The notes under the pieces: model-generated
What the model was told of the DNA's origin: nothing
Database searches by the model: none
What the model saw: the letters and a program-made list of their open reading frames with translations, nothing else
Assembly: GCA_035623275.1 (NCBI GenBank)
Contig: DASPTT010000133.1
Span: forward strand, 54,524-118,523
Source: DASPTT01 sp035623275
GTDB taxonomy: Bacteria; Actinomycetota; Acidimicrobiia; Acidimicrobiales; UBA8190
DNA: 64,000 bases
Reading direction: 5' to 3'
Translations under genes and position numbers: made by a program
Shown here: positions 43,759-53,244 of the stretch, piece by piece
Layout: every line of letters begins with the position of its first letter
How positions within the stretch are numbered: the first letter of the stretch is position 1

Positions 43759-46449
43759 ATGCCCATTCACCCGAGGTTGATGACAGCGGCGGTTGCGGCG
43801 GCAACGACGGCGACGGCCATCGGGCTGGCGGCCGGGCCAGGGGCCTCGGTGGCCGCCCCCACCGACTGGACTCAGGCGAACCGGCTGGTGACCGGGCCTC
43901 CCTCCAACGCCTACGAGGTCGTCGACGGCACGCCCACGCTGACCCCTGCGCCCGACGCACCGCCCCAGGCGACCCTGCAGGCCATGACGGTGAGCGGCTC
44001 AGCGGGCAACTACCGCGTCCACGTGTTCTTCGCCCAGCCCTTCGGCCCCCTGGGTGATATCAACGGTGAGACCGCGTCCCAGACGCTCTTCCTCCGCTTC
44101 GGTGCCCAGGACGGGCTGTCGTCGGTGCTGGTCACGATGAACCCCGACAACTCGACGTCGGTGACCAAGGCCACAGGGTCGGGGACGAGCACCTTGCCAT
44201 CGGTCACGCCGACCATCGACGGGAACGAGGTCACCGTCCCCGCCCCGGCCGGCGCCGGCATCGGGTCGGATTGGACGGTGGCGCCCCGATACGTCATCAA
44301 CCTGTCGCCGAACCGCGACGGCTTCGCCTCGCAACTCCCCCCAGGACCTCTGGGATCGCTCACCGGCGAGGGCCCCGCCGCCCACGCCCTGGTGCCGTCG
44401 ATGCGCGGCTACCCGGTTGGGGCGTCAGGCCCGCACTACTTCAACGACGCCCCGGTCCCCGACGCCACCCGCATGACGGGCGTGCAGCTCCAGTTCTCGG
44501 GCACCCAGGTCGACGCGCTGGTCACCATGGCCGGGCCTCCCGGCCCAGTGACCCTGAACGGCGCGACGGTCCAGAGCCAGGTCAACGATTTCGTCTTCGG
44601 GAGGACGGCACAGGCGACAAGCGGTATGACGGTGTCCTGGAACGTCGCCGCCGGGACGGCGCTGGCCTATTACGCGGGGCCGACCACGACCCAGCCGATC
44701 ACGCTGGGCACCGTGCCGGTCAGCGTGACTGGCAACGTCGCCCACCTCGACCTGACCAACCTCCCCTTCGGCGCCTCGCATCCGCAGGGCGTGCGAGTCT
44801 CGAAGCAGCTGACCATCGGGCCCATCACGGGGGACTGGTTCATGGGCGCCGAAGGGTTCTTCGGCAATCCCTCCGCCGGTGTCCGCTACGGCGGCCCGGA
44901 CACGAAAGTCTCGATCGTCACCACGTCAAACGGCACCCCCGGGGCGGGGTCCGCTTCGACCGGGTCAACCCCGAGCGGGGTGGGTTCGACCCAGTCCGGG
45001 AATTCGAAGTCGGGAGGGGGCTTCCCGTGGTGGGTCGTGATCGTGCTGGGTGGTCTGGTGGTCCTGGTGGGCATCGTCCTGGCTGTGGCCAAGCGCGGCC
45101 GCGGCCCCGGGGCTCCGGCGGTGATGTACCCAGACTTCGGACCTCTCGTGACACCGCCGCCGGAAGATTGCGGTGAGCTGCGCAAGAGGTGCGAGGAGCT
45201 GCGCGCCGCCGCGGCCGCCGCCGCGGCCAAGGCGGCCGCCGCCAAGGCCGATGCCGATCTGGCCCAGCAGGACTGCGCCAAGGCCGGGGACAACGTTCGA
45301 GCGGCCCAGGCCGCGCTCGACCGGGCCAACGCCGCCCAGCAGCGGCCCGGTGACTCGTCCTACGTCCAGGACGTCGCCACCGGCGAGACGGTCACGGTCA
45401 GCGACACACAGGACATCCAGGCCGCCGAGCAGGCGGCCATGCAGCAGTACTACTCGGGCCAGATCTCCAAGGACGAGCTCGAGGCGACGTTGAACGAGCT
45501 GGGCACCCCGGCGGGACGCCAGCGCATCCGCGACCAGGGCGCCAAGTCGCGACAGGACCAGGTCGACGCCGCCCAGAAGGCCCTCGACGAGGCCAAAGCG
45601 GCGCAGGCGCGCGATTGCGCGAAGGCCGATGCGGCCAAGGAGGCGGCCGCGGCGGCGGCGCAGGCCGCAGCCACGGCGCAAGCGGCCGCCAATGCCGCGT
45701 GCGCGGCGGCCGACGAGTGCGAGAAGAAGGCGGCCGCGTCGGGCGTGACCGAAGGCGGTGGTGGCACCACCGCGCAACCCACCGGCGGCGGAGCAGCCGT
45801 GGCAGGTGGCGGTGCCGGCAGTAGCACGCCCGGCGCGTCGGGACCGAAGACGCCTGGGACATCCGGGACCGGGCCCAACGGGCCGGGTGGGCCCAACGGG
45901 CCGGGTGGGCGGACCGGGGGCCCGGCCACGACGACCAACGACACCCTCCCCGGGCCGTGCCAGGAGGGTCAGGTCAAGTACGTCAAGCTGTCCGAAAGCC
46001 AGGTGTTCTCGCTTCCGGCGGGTGACCAGCCGGTGCATGCGGAGGTCGTCGACCTCAAGGGAAATACCGTCATCGACGGCACCTACGACCTTGCCGTATT
46101 CAACGGCACCACGCCCAGGGAGTTCCGGGGCAAGGACTCGCGACCGTCGGCCGTGGGCGCCGTCAACCTCTATGGGCTCTCGATCTGGGTCGACATGGAG
46201 CACGCCAAGTACGAGTGTCTCGACCGATACGAGTGCATCGGCAATCACTGGGTGAAAACCGACCACGTCAAGCGCAGGGTCGACCCTCGCGACCGATTTC
46301 GCCTGGGGATCATCCAGAAGGAGAACCTGGACTGGGCCGGGGTGCAGGCGACGTTGCGGGCATCGTGGCCCAGCATCGAAAGGATCCTCAACGAGGACCA
46401 GGCCACCCACGCCGCCTGGTTCTGCTCGGACGCCACCTCGGAGGAGTGA
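43759..46449 (+). CDS. Large membrane-spanning protein with coiled-coil tail, unknown family
   Basis: An 896-aa protein. A signal peptide (to ~33, ending SVAA-P) leads to a ~370-residue extracytoplasmic part of beta-type sequence, a Ser/Gly/Thr linker (391-421), a membrane helix (423-444, FPWWVVIVLGGLVVLVGIVL), and a Cys- and Ala-rich helical tail (470-660) with repeated Ala-Lys-Ala and Cys-Ala-Lys elements. A Gly/Pro linker follows, including two copies of GPNGPG, then a ~165-residue C-terminal domain with Cys in YECLDRYECIGNHW. It is coupled to the glycosyltransferase gene 4 bases downstream. I recognise no family. Confidence 0.75.
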   Translation: MPIHPRLMTAAVAAATTATAIGLAAGPGASVAAPTDWTQANRLVTGPPSNAYEVVDGTPTLTPAPDAPPQATLQAMTVSGSAGNYRVHVFFAQPFGPLGDINGETASQTLFLRFGAQDGLSSVLVTMNPDNSTSVTKATGSGTSTLPSVTPTIDGNEVTVPAPAGAGIGSDWTVAPRYVINLSPNRDGFASQLPPGPLGSLTGEGPAAHALVPSMRGYPVGASGPHYFNDAPVPDATRMTGVQLQFSGTQVDALVTMAGPPGPVTLNGATVQSQVNDFVFGRTAQATSGMTVSWNVAAGTALAYYAGPTTTQPITLGTVPVSVTGNVAHLDLTNLPFGASHPQGVRVSKQLTIGPITGDWFMGAEGFFGNPSAGVRYGGPDTKVSIVTTSNGTPGAGSASTGSTPSGVGSTQSGNSKSGGGFPWWVVIVLGGLVVLVGIVLAVAKRGRGPGAPAVMYPDFGPLVTPPPEDCGELRKRCEELRAAAAAAAAKAAAAKADADLAQQDCAKAGDNVRAAQAALDRANAAQQRPGDSSYVQDVATGETVTVSDTQDIQAAEQAAMQQYYSGQISKDELEATLNELGTPAGRQRIRDQGAKSRQDQVDAAQKALDEAKAAQARDCAKADAAKEAAAAAAQAAATAQAAANAACAAADECEKKAAASGVTEGGGGTTAQPTGGGAAVAGGGAGSSTPGASGPKTPGTSGTGPNGPGGPNGPGGRTGGPATTTNDTLPGPCQEGQVKYVKLSESQVFSLPAGDQPVHAEVVDLKGNTVIDGTYDLAVFNGTTPREFRGKDSRPSAVGAVNLYGLSIWVDMEHAKYECLDRYECIGNHWVKTDHVKRRVDPRDRFRLGIIQKENLDWAGVQATLRASWPSIERILNEDQATHAAWFCSDATSEE

Positions 46450-46453
46450 CCCA

Positions 46454-49036
46454 GTGGAGACGCCCAGCGACGTCGCCGACCTGGTCGCACGGCTAGAGGT
46501 CCAAACAGCCCTCGTCGACCGGAACCTGACAGCGCCGGCCCGGTGGCGGGGCTCGGCGCCGCCCGCCTTCGCAGCGTGCTACGACGCCCTGGTGTCCTGC
46601 CTGGCGACCACGGGCGCCCGGGCGAGCTGGCCCGAGCTGCGCGCCGCGGCCGGCGCGGCCTGGCCGGTGACACCCCACCTCGACCTCGACGCGCTGGTGG
46701 ACGAGAGCGGCTCGGCGGCGGTCTCGCCGTTCCTCGGGGCGGCTCGCGCCGCCATGGCGGTGTACGGTGCGACGCGCTCGCCCCTTCTGTCCCGGCTGAC
46801 CCTCAGCCGGGTGCTCCTCGGCGTCGGCATGCGTTCGACGCTCACCGCGTCGCTCGGGGACCATGCGGTCCCCCGTGACGATTCCGACGTGGCCGCCGTG
46901 CTGGCCGCCATGGTGCGCCGGAGCGACGCTGCGGCCCGTCTCCGCCGACGTGACGACGAGCTGCGCCACGCCCTCCTCGAACTCGGTGTGGCTTCCTCCC
47001 ACCACGATGCCGCCATCTCGGCCTTCGACGGGCAGACGACGGACGACGAGGCGGCCGGCGGGCTCGCCGGCACCCTCGACGAGCTGTTGTCGGTCAGCGC
47101 GCCCTGGCCGCTCCTGCGCCAGGCATGGGGTGAGGTCGGCGAGCGGGCGGGTTGGCAGTGGCGGCGGCTCCATGTCGAGGAGGCGGACGACCGCAGGCGA
47201 CAACGGATCCGGCCCGCGGCGCCGGCTGCGGCGCGACCCGTCGCCGGGGACGCGGTGCCCGATGTGTGCCCGCCGCGGCCGGGGGCGCCGGCGGCCAGCG
47301 TGGTGATCCCCGCCTACCGCAGCGCGTCGACCATCCGGGCCGTCCTGGACGGGCTGGCCGCCCAGGACATCGGTGAGCCCTTTGAGGTGATCGTGGTCGC
47401 CTCCGGCGGTGACGCCACTGCCGACATCGTCCGGCGGGCGCACCCTGAGGTCCGCATCTTCGCCACAGACGGGAGGCTGGCGCCCGGCGCGGGGCGCAAC
47501 GTGGGCGTGGCCGCGTCCGGTGCGCCGGTGGTGGCCTTCGTGGCCGCCGACTGCGTTCCTCGGCCCGACTGGCTCCGCCGGCGGGTGGAGGCGCACCGGG
47601 CCGGGCACGCCCTGGTGGCCGGCTACATCGACGCCGCGGAGCCCTCCACCACGGCCGGGTGGGCGCAGTACTTCGCCAAGTTCTGGGGGATGCTCCGTCT
47701 CGAGGGCACATGTCGCGACGGCCGTGGCCCGCTCTTCCACCTGTCGTACCGCCGGGACTTGCTGGCCGAGCCGTTCGACGAGCGGGCCATCGCCGGTGAG
47801 GACACGGCGTACAACCATGCCCTGGTCGAAGCGGGACACCGGGTGCACTTCGACAGCGCCATTCGCGTCCTCCACCTGAACCAGCGGCGATGGGCCGAAG
47901 TGGTGGCCGGGCAGCGGGAGCAGGGCGCGGCGACCGGGGCAGTGTGCGCCGGGCACGGCCTCGGGACCTACTACGTCCCCTCGGTCCGGGGTGGGCCCTG
48001 GACGCCGCTCCTGCAGGGCGGCCGAGCGGTGCGGGAGGTGGCCCGGGTCCGCCCGAGGCTGCTTCCCCGAATCCTGCTGTGCCTGCCGATGCTGGTCGCC
48101 GCCATCTCGGTTCGCCGGCGGGCGTTCCGACGCACCTTCCGGGGGCGGGCACAGCCGCCGGCGCCGGGCCCGCCAGGAGACATCCGCGCCATCGCGCCGA
48201 TGGCGATGCGCCCTCCGCTGGTCTCGGCCATCGTGCCCGCCTACAACGAGGAGGCGGTCATCGCCGACTGCCTCGACTCGCTGCTGGCCCAGTCCCTGGA
48301 CGAACTGGAGATCATCGTCGCCGACGACGGGTCCACCGACGCCACCGCCTCCGTCGCCGCCAGCCGCGGCGTGCGGGTGCTCCACCTGCCCCACGGAGGG
48401 CCGGCTCGAGCCAAGAACGCAGCTGCCGCGGCCGCGACGGGAGCAGTCCTCGCCTTCATCGACGCCGATCTCAGCCTCGACCCCAAGTGCCTGGAGCGCC
48501 TGTGCGCCCCGGTACTCCAGGGCACGGCACTCGGTACCTTCACCAAGGACATCAGCGTGTCCAACCCGGACGATCCGTGGGCTGCGTGCTGGACCCTCAA
48601 CCGCCGTGCCGATCCCGGTCAGCACTTTCCTCCGGGCATGCCCGACAGGTGGGCGAACTTCCGGGCCGTGTCCCGGCTCACCTTTGTCGCCGCGGGGGGC
48701 TACGACGACGTGGGCTACGGGGAGGACATGACCCTTTCGCCCAAGCTGGGCGGCGCGCTGGCCGACGCGGTCCCGGGTGCGGCCATGGCGCACCATCATC
48801 CCGACAGCCTCCGTGAGGTCTGGGGCAATGCGCGGTGGGTCGGACGAGGCGTGGCCGTTCGCCAGGTTCCCGGGGTGGCCCGCCGCTACGCACCGTGGCG
48901 ATCGCTGCGCCGCGGCATACGCGGCGCGCGCCGGCTCGGGCTGGCTCGGTTCCTCCTCTTCGCCGTCGTCTACGACTTCGGGGTACTGAGCGCGTACGCG
49001 CAGGCCAGGGTCGGCTGGGGCACTCACGCCAAGTGA
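46454..49036 (+). CDS. Tandem GT2 glycosyltransferase with helical N-terminal domain
   Basis: An 860-aa protein starting at GTG 46454 with GGAGGAG inside the end of the preceding gene. Residues 1-270 are helical and of unknown family. Two GT2 domains follow. The first (about 281-500) has SVVIPAYRSASTIRAVL and AFVAADCVPRPDWL; the second (about 590-800) has SAIVPAYNEEAVIADCL, ADDGSTDATASV and the DxD-type FIDADLSLD. A hydrophobic segment between them (LPRILLCLPMLVAAISV) and a C-terminal one (FLLFAVVYDFGVLSAY) may hold it at the membrane. It probably builds or attaches a glycan, perhaps on the coupled membrane protein. Confidence 0.85.
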   Translation: METPSDVADLVARLEVQTALVDRNLTAPARWRGSAPPAFAACYDALVSCLATTGARASWPELRAAAGAAWPVTPHLDLDALVDESGSAAVSPFLGAARAAMAVYGATRSPLLSRLTLSRVLLGVGMRSTLTASLGDHAVPRDDSDVAAVLAAMVRRSDAAARLRRRDDELRHALLELGVASSHHDAAISAFDGQTTDDEAAGGLAGTLDELLSVSAPWPLLRQAWGEVGERAGWQWRRLHVEEADDRRRQRIRPAAPAAARPVAGDAVPDVCPPRPGAPAASVVIPAYRSASTIRAVLDGLAAQDIGEPFEVIVVASGGDATADIVRRAHPEVRIFATDGRLAPGAGRNVGVAASGAPVVAFVAADCVPRPDWLRRRVEAHRAGHALVAGYIDAAEPSTTAGWAQYFAKFWGMLRLEGTCRDGRGPLFHLSYRRDLLAEPFDERAIAGEDTAYNHALVEAGHRVHFDSAIRVLHLNQRRWAEVVAGQREQGAATGAVCAGHGLGTYYVPSVRGGPWTPLLQGGRAVREVARVRPRLLPRILLCLPMLVAAISVRRRAFRRTFRGRAQPPAPGPPGDIRAIAPMAMRPPLVSAIVPAYNEEAVIADCLDSLLAQSLDELEIIVADDGSTDATASVAASRGVRVLHLPHGGPARAKNAAAAAATGAVLAFIDADLSLDPKCLERLCAPVLQGTALGTFTKDISVSNPDDPWAACWTLNRRADPGQHFPPGMPDRWANFRAVSRLTFVAAGGYDDVGYGEDMTLSPKLGGALADAVPGAAMAHHHPDSLREVWGNARWVGRGVAVRQVPGVARRYAPWRSLRRGIRGARRLGLARFLLFAVVYDFGVLSAYAQARVGWGTHAK

Positions 49037-49094
49037 AGGCTCGAGCCCTTGCCTACAGTGTCATCGTTCAGCGGACGAGGGGGAGGTACGCCCG

Positions 49095-49964
49095 ATGACC
49101 TCACTCGAGGTGCATCCAGTGGCCGGTGCGCTCGGCGCCACGGTGACCGGCATCGACCTCACCGCAGTGACCGAGAGTGACCAGCTCGAGGGCCTTCTCG
49201 GGGCCCTCGCCGACCACCTGGTGGTGTTCCTTCCCGAACAGCATCTGGACCTCGACGACCTCGAGCGGATCACCGACCTGCTCGGGGGCCGGGATATGAC
49301 GCCGTTCGTGACTCCCCTCGAGGATCGTCCGTTCGTCATCCGGGTGATCAAGGAACCGTGGGACCAGCTCAACTTCGCCAATGCCTGGCACAGCGACCTG
49401 AGCTACCTGCCCGGCCCGCCGGCGTACACATTGCTCCACGCCTGGGAGGTCCCGGAATTCGGCGGAGACACGGTATGGGCGAACCAATACCAGGCCTACG
49501 AAACCTTGTCGCGCGGGTTACGGGAGACTCTCGCCGAACTCCGGGCGGTGCACTCGGCCGGCATGGCCTATGGCACCGGGGGATTCCTCGATCAGGTCAA
49601 AGACCTGACGTCGATGGACATCGCCCCATCCCCCGACGCCACCAGGGAGCACGTGCACCCCGCCATCATCGAGCATCCCGTGACCGAGCGGGCCGCCCTC
49701 TACGTGAACCCCGTCTACACCACGCGATTCGAGGGCTGGAGTCCGGTGGAATCCCAGGCACTGCTGAATCACATCTACCGCCACGCCACCAACGAGAACT
49801 TCACCTGCCGTCTGCGCTGGGCCCGACACACCCTCGCCATCTGGGACAACCGCTGTGTCATGCACAACGCGCTCAACGATTACTCGGGCGTTCGCCGCGA
49901 GATGTTCCGCACGAGCGTGAAGGGATCCCCTCCGCGGAGTGCAAGGTCCAAGACATGCAACTGA
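49095..49964 (+). CDS. TauD/TfdA-family Fe(II)/2-oxoglutarate dioxygenase
   Basis: A 289-aa non-haem dioxygenase. The iron ligands are His99 and Asp101 (AWHSDLSY) and the distal histidine in NRCVMHNAL; the 2-oxoglutarate arginine is in the RREMFRT segment. The N-terminal GALGATVTGIDL is typical of TauD. GGGGGAGG precedes the ATG at 49095. The family hydroxylates sulfonates, phenoxyacids or other small acids, releasing a fragment as an aldehyde. It overlaps the next gene, a dehydrogenase, by 10 bases, so both probably act on one small-molecule substrate. Confidence 0.9.
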   Translation: MTSLEVHPVAGALGATVTGIDLTAVTESDQLEGLLGALADHLVVFLPEQHLDLDDLERITDLLGGRDMTPFVTPLEDRPFVIRVIKEPWDQLNFANAWHSDLSYLPGPPAYTLLHAWEVPEFGGDTVWANQYQAYETLSRGLRETLAELRAVHSAGMAYGTGGFLDQVKDLTSMDIAPSPDATREHVHPAIIEHPVTERAALYVNPVYTTRFEGWSPVESQALLNHIYRHATNENFTCRLRWARHTLAIWDNRCVMHNALNDYSGVRREMFRTSVKGSPPRSARSKTCN

Positions 49965-51076
49965 GGCCATCTGATGCGACATCAGAGAGTACGGCTCAGG
50001 GGCCTCTACGGATTGGCCTGGTCGGCTGCGGGATGATCGGCCAGATCCATGCCGACGGATTACGCAAGCTTGCCAAGGACGGCGAGGTCGTTGCCATCGG
50101 GGCGGCGGATCCGTCCTCGTCAGCGCTGGAAGCGGCCGCCGCCAACTGCCCGTTCGAGTTCATGACGCAAGACCCCGCCGAAGTCATGGCCGACCCCACC
50201 ATCGAGGCCGTCCTGATCACCTCCCCCACGGCGACCCACCGGGATCTCGTCGTGGCCGCCATCGAAGCCGGCAAGGCCCTCTTGTGCGAAAAGCCCCTGG
50301 CCCCCACGTACGGGGAGGTCGAGGAACTCTGCATGGCCGTCGAGCGGTCCGGGCTCGTGGCCCAAGTGGGCTTTCACTCCCGATTCCACCCGCTCGTCAA
50401 CCGGCTTCGGGACCTGGTGCTCTCCGGCGAGTTCGGACGGCCCATGGGCTACACGTTGCGTGACGACCAGTACTGGCCCACCGGCGACGTCGTTCCCGGG
50501 CACAGCTCCTGGCGGTCGCAGCGACACCACGCCGGAGGCGGAGCGCTCCTGGAGCACTCCATCCATGCGGCAGACATCGTGAACTGGCTCTTCGGTCCCG
50601 CTCGAGCCGTCCATGCGTTCGGACGGTCAATGTTCGGCTACGACGTCGAGGACGTCGCCACTCTCACGATAGAGCACGAATCGGGAGTCGTCGGCACCTT
50701 GCTGAGTGTGTTCAACGGGGTGCGTGGGCGGGAAGAGCGTCGATTCGAAGTCTTCTTCGAGCACGGGTCGGTCGAATTGACCACCGACTTCATCGTCGGC
50801 GCCCCTGAGGACAGCTTCCTCGTCCAGCGGCCCGATGAGGCGCCGGAGCGGCCCGATCTCGATGAGATGCGAGAGATCCACTTCACCCGGCTCGGCCTAC
50901 ACCGTCGGGACTTTCTCTTCTACACGTATCCATCCGACCGGAACTGGGTGCACTGCGTGAAAGAACAGGTGATGCCGTCACCCGGCTTTGCCGATGCGCT
51001 CGACGCCCACAGGTTGGTAGAAGCCGCATACAAGTCGATGCAGAGCCGCGCAACGGTGGAGATATCGGCGATCTGA
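49955..51076 (+). CDS. Gfo/Idh/MocA-family oxidoreductase
   Basis: A 373-aa NAD(P)-dependent sugar- or inositol-type dehydrogenase: Rossmann loop GLVGCGMIGQIHADG, the EKP motif (LCEKPLAPT) and the catalytic histidine region GGGALLEHSIHAADIVNWL. The ATG at 49955 lies within the end of the TauD gene (10-base overlap). The family oxidises ring alcohols of sugars, inositols and similar polyols. Together with the dioxygenase and the aldolase 134 bases downstream it looks like a short catabolic set for a hydroxylated acid or sugar derivative. Confidence 0.9.
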   Translation: MQLRPSDATSESTAQGPLRIGLVGCGMIGQIHADGLRKLAKDGEVVAIGAADPSSSALEAAAANCPFEFMTQDPAEVMADPTIEAVLITSPTATHRDLVVAAIEAGKALLCEKPLAPTYGEVEELCMAVERSGLVAQVGFHSRFHPLVNRLRDLVLSGEFGRPMGYTLRDDQYWPTGDVVPGHSSWRSQRHHAGGGALLEHSIHAADIVNWLFGPARAVHAFGRSMFGYDVEDVATLTIEHESGVVGTLLSVFNGVRGREERRFEVFFEHGSVELTTDFIVGAPEDSFLVQRPDEAPERPDLDEMREIHFTRLGLHRRDFLFYTYPSDRNWVHCVKEQVMPSPGFADALDAHRLVEAAYKSMQSRATVEISAI

Positions 51077-51210
51077 ACCCTGATGTCGCCGCAAGGGCAG
51101 CAACCATGCCACCGGGCCCAGCGCCCTCCTGCCCGTCATCGACTTCTGATCTAGCCTGAACCCGCGAACGGTTGCCGATCCGACTTGAGGTCTGAAGTGG
51201 AGGGACGGAG

Positions 51211-51900
51211 ATGAGCGAACTGCTCCTGGCAGGTGAGAGAGAGGCTGTGGCAAGCGCGAGCCGCCACTTGGCCGAGAAGGGACTGGTCATCGGCACAGCA
51301 GGCAACATTTCCGCTCGCCAAGGAGATCTGATCGCGGTGACCCCTACGGGATCCGATCTCGGGACCGTCACGCCTGAGATGATCACGGTCATCGACATGA
51401 GCGGGCAGATCGTGGACGGTGACCTGGCCCCCACATCGGAGGTACCACTTCACACCGGTATCTACGCTGCGACGAACGCCCTTGCGATAACACACGCTCA
51501 CGCCATGGCATCCACTGCAGTGTCGTGTTGCCTCGACGAATTGCCGGCACTTCACTACAGCTGTTTGGAATTGGGGGGCACGCCTCGCACCGCACCCTAT
51601 GCCAGGTTCGGCTCGCAAGAGTTGGCCGACAACGTCATCGAAGCACTGCAGGGCCGGAATGCCGCCTTGATGCAGAACCACGGCTCGGTTGCCTACGGCC
51701 CAACCATGGCACAAGCCATTCATAACCTCGAACTGCTGGAATGGCTGGCCGAATTGTACTGGCGAGTCTCTTCCATGGCGACGCCCCACGGACAAAAATT
51801 GGAGCCTCCCCACGTGCTGACGGACAAGGACTTCGAAGCCATCATCGTGGCGGCCATCGAGCACGGATACGGGACCCTGAGGAAGGTCGAAAAGGGTTGA
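51211..51900 (+). CDS. Class II aldolase/adducin-family protein
   Basis: A 229-aa zinc aldolase of the fuculose-phosphate/ribulose-phosphate epimerase group. The substrate-binding GTAGNISAR, the acidic residue in TSEVPLHTGIY, the zinc histidines in THAHAMAS, and the third histidine in MQNHGSVAYG are all seen. GGACGGAG lies just before the ATG at 51211. It would cleave a sugar phosphate or a related hydroxyketone to smaller aldehydes, a logical step after the dioxygenase and dehydrogenase genes upstream. Confidence 0.9.
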   Translation: MSELLLAGEREAVASASRHLAEKGLVIGTAGNISARQGDLIAVTPTGSDLGTVTPEMITVIDMSGQIVDGDLAPTSEVPLHTGIYAATNALAITHAHAMASTAVSCCLDELPALHYSCLELGGTPRTAPYARFGSQELADNVIEALQGRNAALMQNHGSVAYGPTMAQAIHNLELLEWLAELYWRVSSMATPHGQKLEPPHVLTDKDFEAIIVAAIEHGYGTLRKVEKG

Positions 51901-51925
51901 CGTTCAACCGGCGGACGCCCCGTCG

Positions 51926-53176
51926 CTACGCGACGCGGATGGGCAACTCGCGCATGAACAGCAGGATCGGGTTGAAGATGCCCAGGCAGGTATAGGAAGG
52001 CTCCCCGGCGAGCTCGATGCTCCCTGTCCTCTCCAGCAGCACCTCGAGCAGCGTGGTGAGTTCCCGCCGCGCCAGATTCGCCCCGAGACAGAAATGCACC
52101 CCGCCGCCTCCGAAGGTGACGTGGGGATTCGGAGTACGGCCGATGTCGAACCGGAAGGGCTCCTCGAAGACATCCTCGTCGCGGTTGGCCGAGGGGAACC
52201 ACATGGTCACCCGGTCCCCCTTGGCGATCGGGATGCCGCGAAGCTCCGTGTCGCGGGTGACCCGCCGGGCGAAGTAGGAAACGGGCGAGGACCACCGGAG
52301 GATCTCCTCTACCGCCAACGCGATGGCTCCCGGGTCACGCCGCAGCCGCTCGAGCTGGTCGGGATGATCGAGCAAAGCGACAAGACCCTGCGAGACGGCG
52401 TTACGCGTCGTTTCGCTCCCGGCAATGGTGAGCAACATGAAGAAGAGATCGAGCTCGGTTTGACTGAGTGCGGTGCGCTGACCATCATCGGTTTCGAGCT
52501 CGACCGTCGACAAGATGGTCCATACGTCGTCCTGGGGGTTGCTCCGCTTCTCCTTCCCCAGGTTGTGGGCGTACTCGAACATCTCGACTTGCCCCTGAAG
52601 GCGCTCTTCGACCGAGCGCGGGTTGTCGGATAGACCTGCAAGCAATGCCTCGTTCGTGAGCCTGAAGAGCCAATCACGGTCCTCGACCGGGATGCCCACG
52701 ATGTCCGCGATCACATGCATCGGGAGCTTGTAGGCGATCTCCGACACGAAATCGCACTCGCCTCGATCGAGCGCTCTATCCACGATCGATTCGGCCCATT
52801 GCCGGATCTTGAGTCCGAGCTGCTTCACCATCCGGGGTGTGAAACCGGCGCTGACGAGCCGTCGCAACCGGACGTGGTCTGCGCCATCCATGCTGACGAG
52901 CATGGCTCCAGCTATCTCGGGCTGGTGGCTGAGCTGTGGACCGTCGAACGAGGAGAAGAGGTCGGGATTCCGGCTTACGGCCTGGACATCCTCGTGCTTC
53001 GAGAGGACCCAGAAGCCGCTGTCGTGGTTACCGGGGAACCCGTCCGAGAATGGCTGCCACCACACCGGCTCAGCGTGTCGCAGACCGGTGAAGATCTCGT
53101 GAGGGAAGCCGCGTGCGTAGAGGGCGCTCTCCGTGAGATCGAGGCTGCGCCGATCCCGACCGACGATCTGTGCCAT
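51926..53176 (-). CDS. Cytochrome P450
   Basis: A 416-aa bacterial class I P450. The oxygen-binding I-helix motif AGSETT (252-257), the E-x-x-R pair (Glu291, Arg294), and the haem loop FGGGGVHFCLG (355-365, Cys363) are intact. The sequence style (SVEERLQGQ, HFCLGANLARRELTTLL) is close to actinobacterial steroid/fatty-acid P450s such as the CYP125/CYP142 group. GGGGAGGG precedes the ATG at 53176. It follows the cupin gene by 68 bases on the same strand. No ferredoxin or reductase is adjacent. Confidence 0.95.
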   Translation of the reverse strand: MAQIVGRDRRSLDLTESALYARGFPHEIFTGLRHAEPVWWQPFSDGFPGNHDSGFWVLSKHEDVQAVSRNPDLFSSFDGPQLSHQPEIAGAMLVSMDGADHVRLRRLVSAGFTPRMVKQLGLKIRQWAESIVDRALDRGECDFVSEIAYKLPMHVIADIVGIPVEDRDWLFRLTNEALLAGLSDNPRSVEERLQGQVEMFEYAHNLGKEKRSNPQDDVWTILSTVELETDDGQRTALSQTELDLFFMLLTIAGSETTRNAVSQGLVALLDHPDQLERLRRDPGAIALAVEEILRWSSPVSYFARRVTRDTELRGIPIAKGDRVTMWFPSANRDEDVFEEPFRFDIGRTPNPHVTFGGGGVHFCLGANLARRELTTLLEVLLERTGSIELAGEPSYTCLGIFNPILLFMRELPIRVA

Positions 53177-53244
53177 GGCCCTCCCCTGACGACGTTCCTG
53201 CTCCCCATCCTCACCGTAGGTCGTACCAGGAGCGGCTGACGATG

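Noticed and set aside
45878..45914. Repeated GGGCCCAACGGGCCGGGT unit, at first read as a regulatory repeat
   Set aside because: It is in frame within the large membrane protein and encodes its Gly-Pro-Asn linker.
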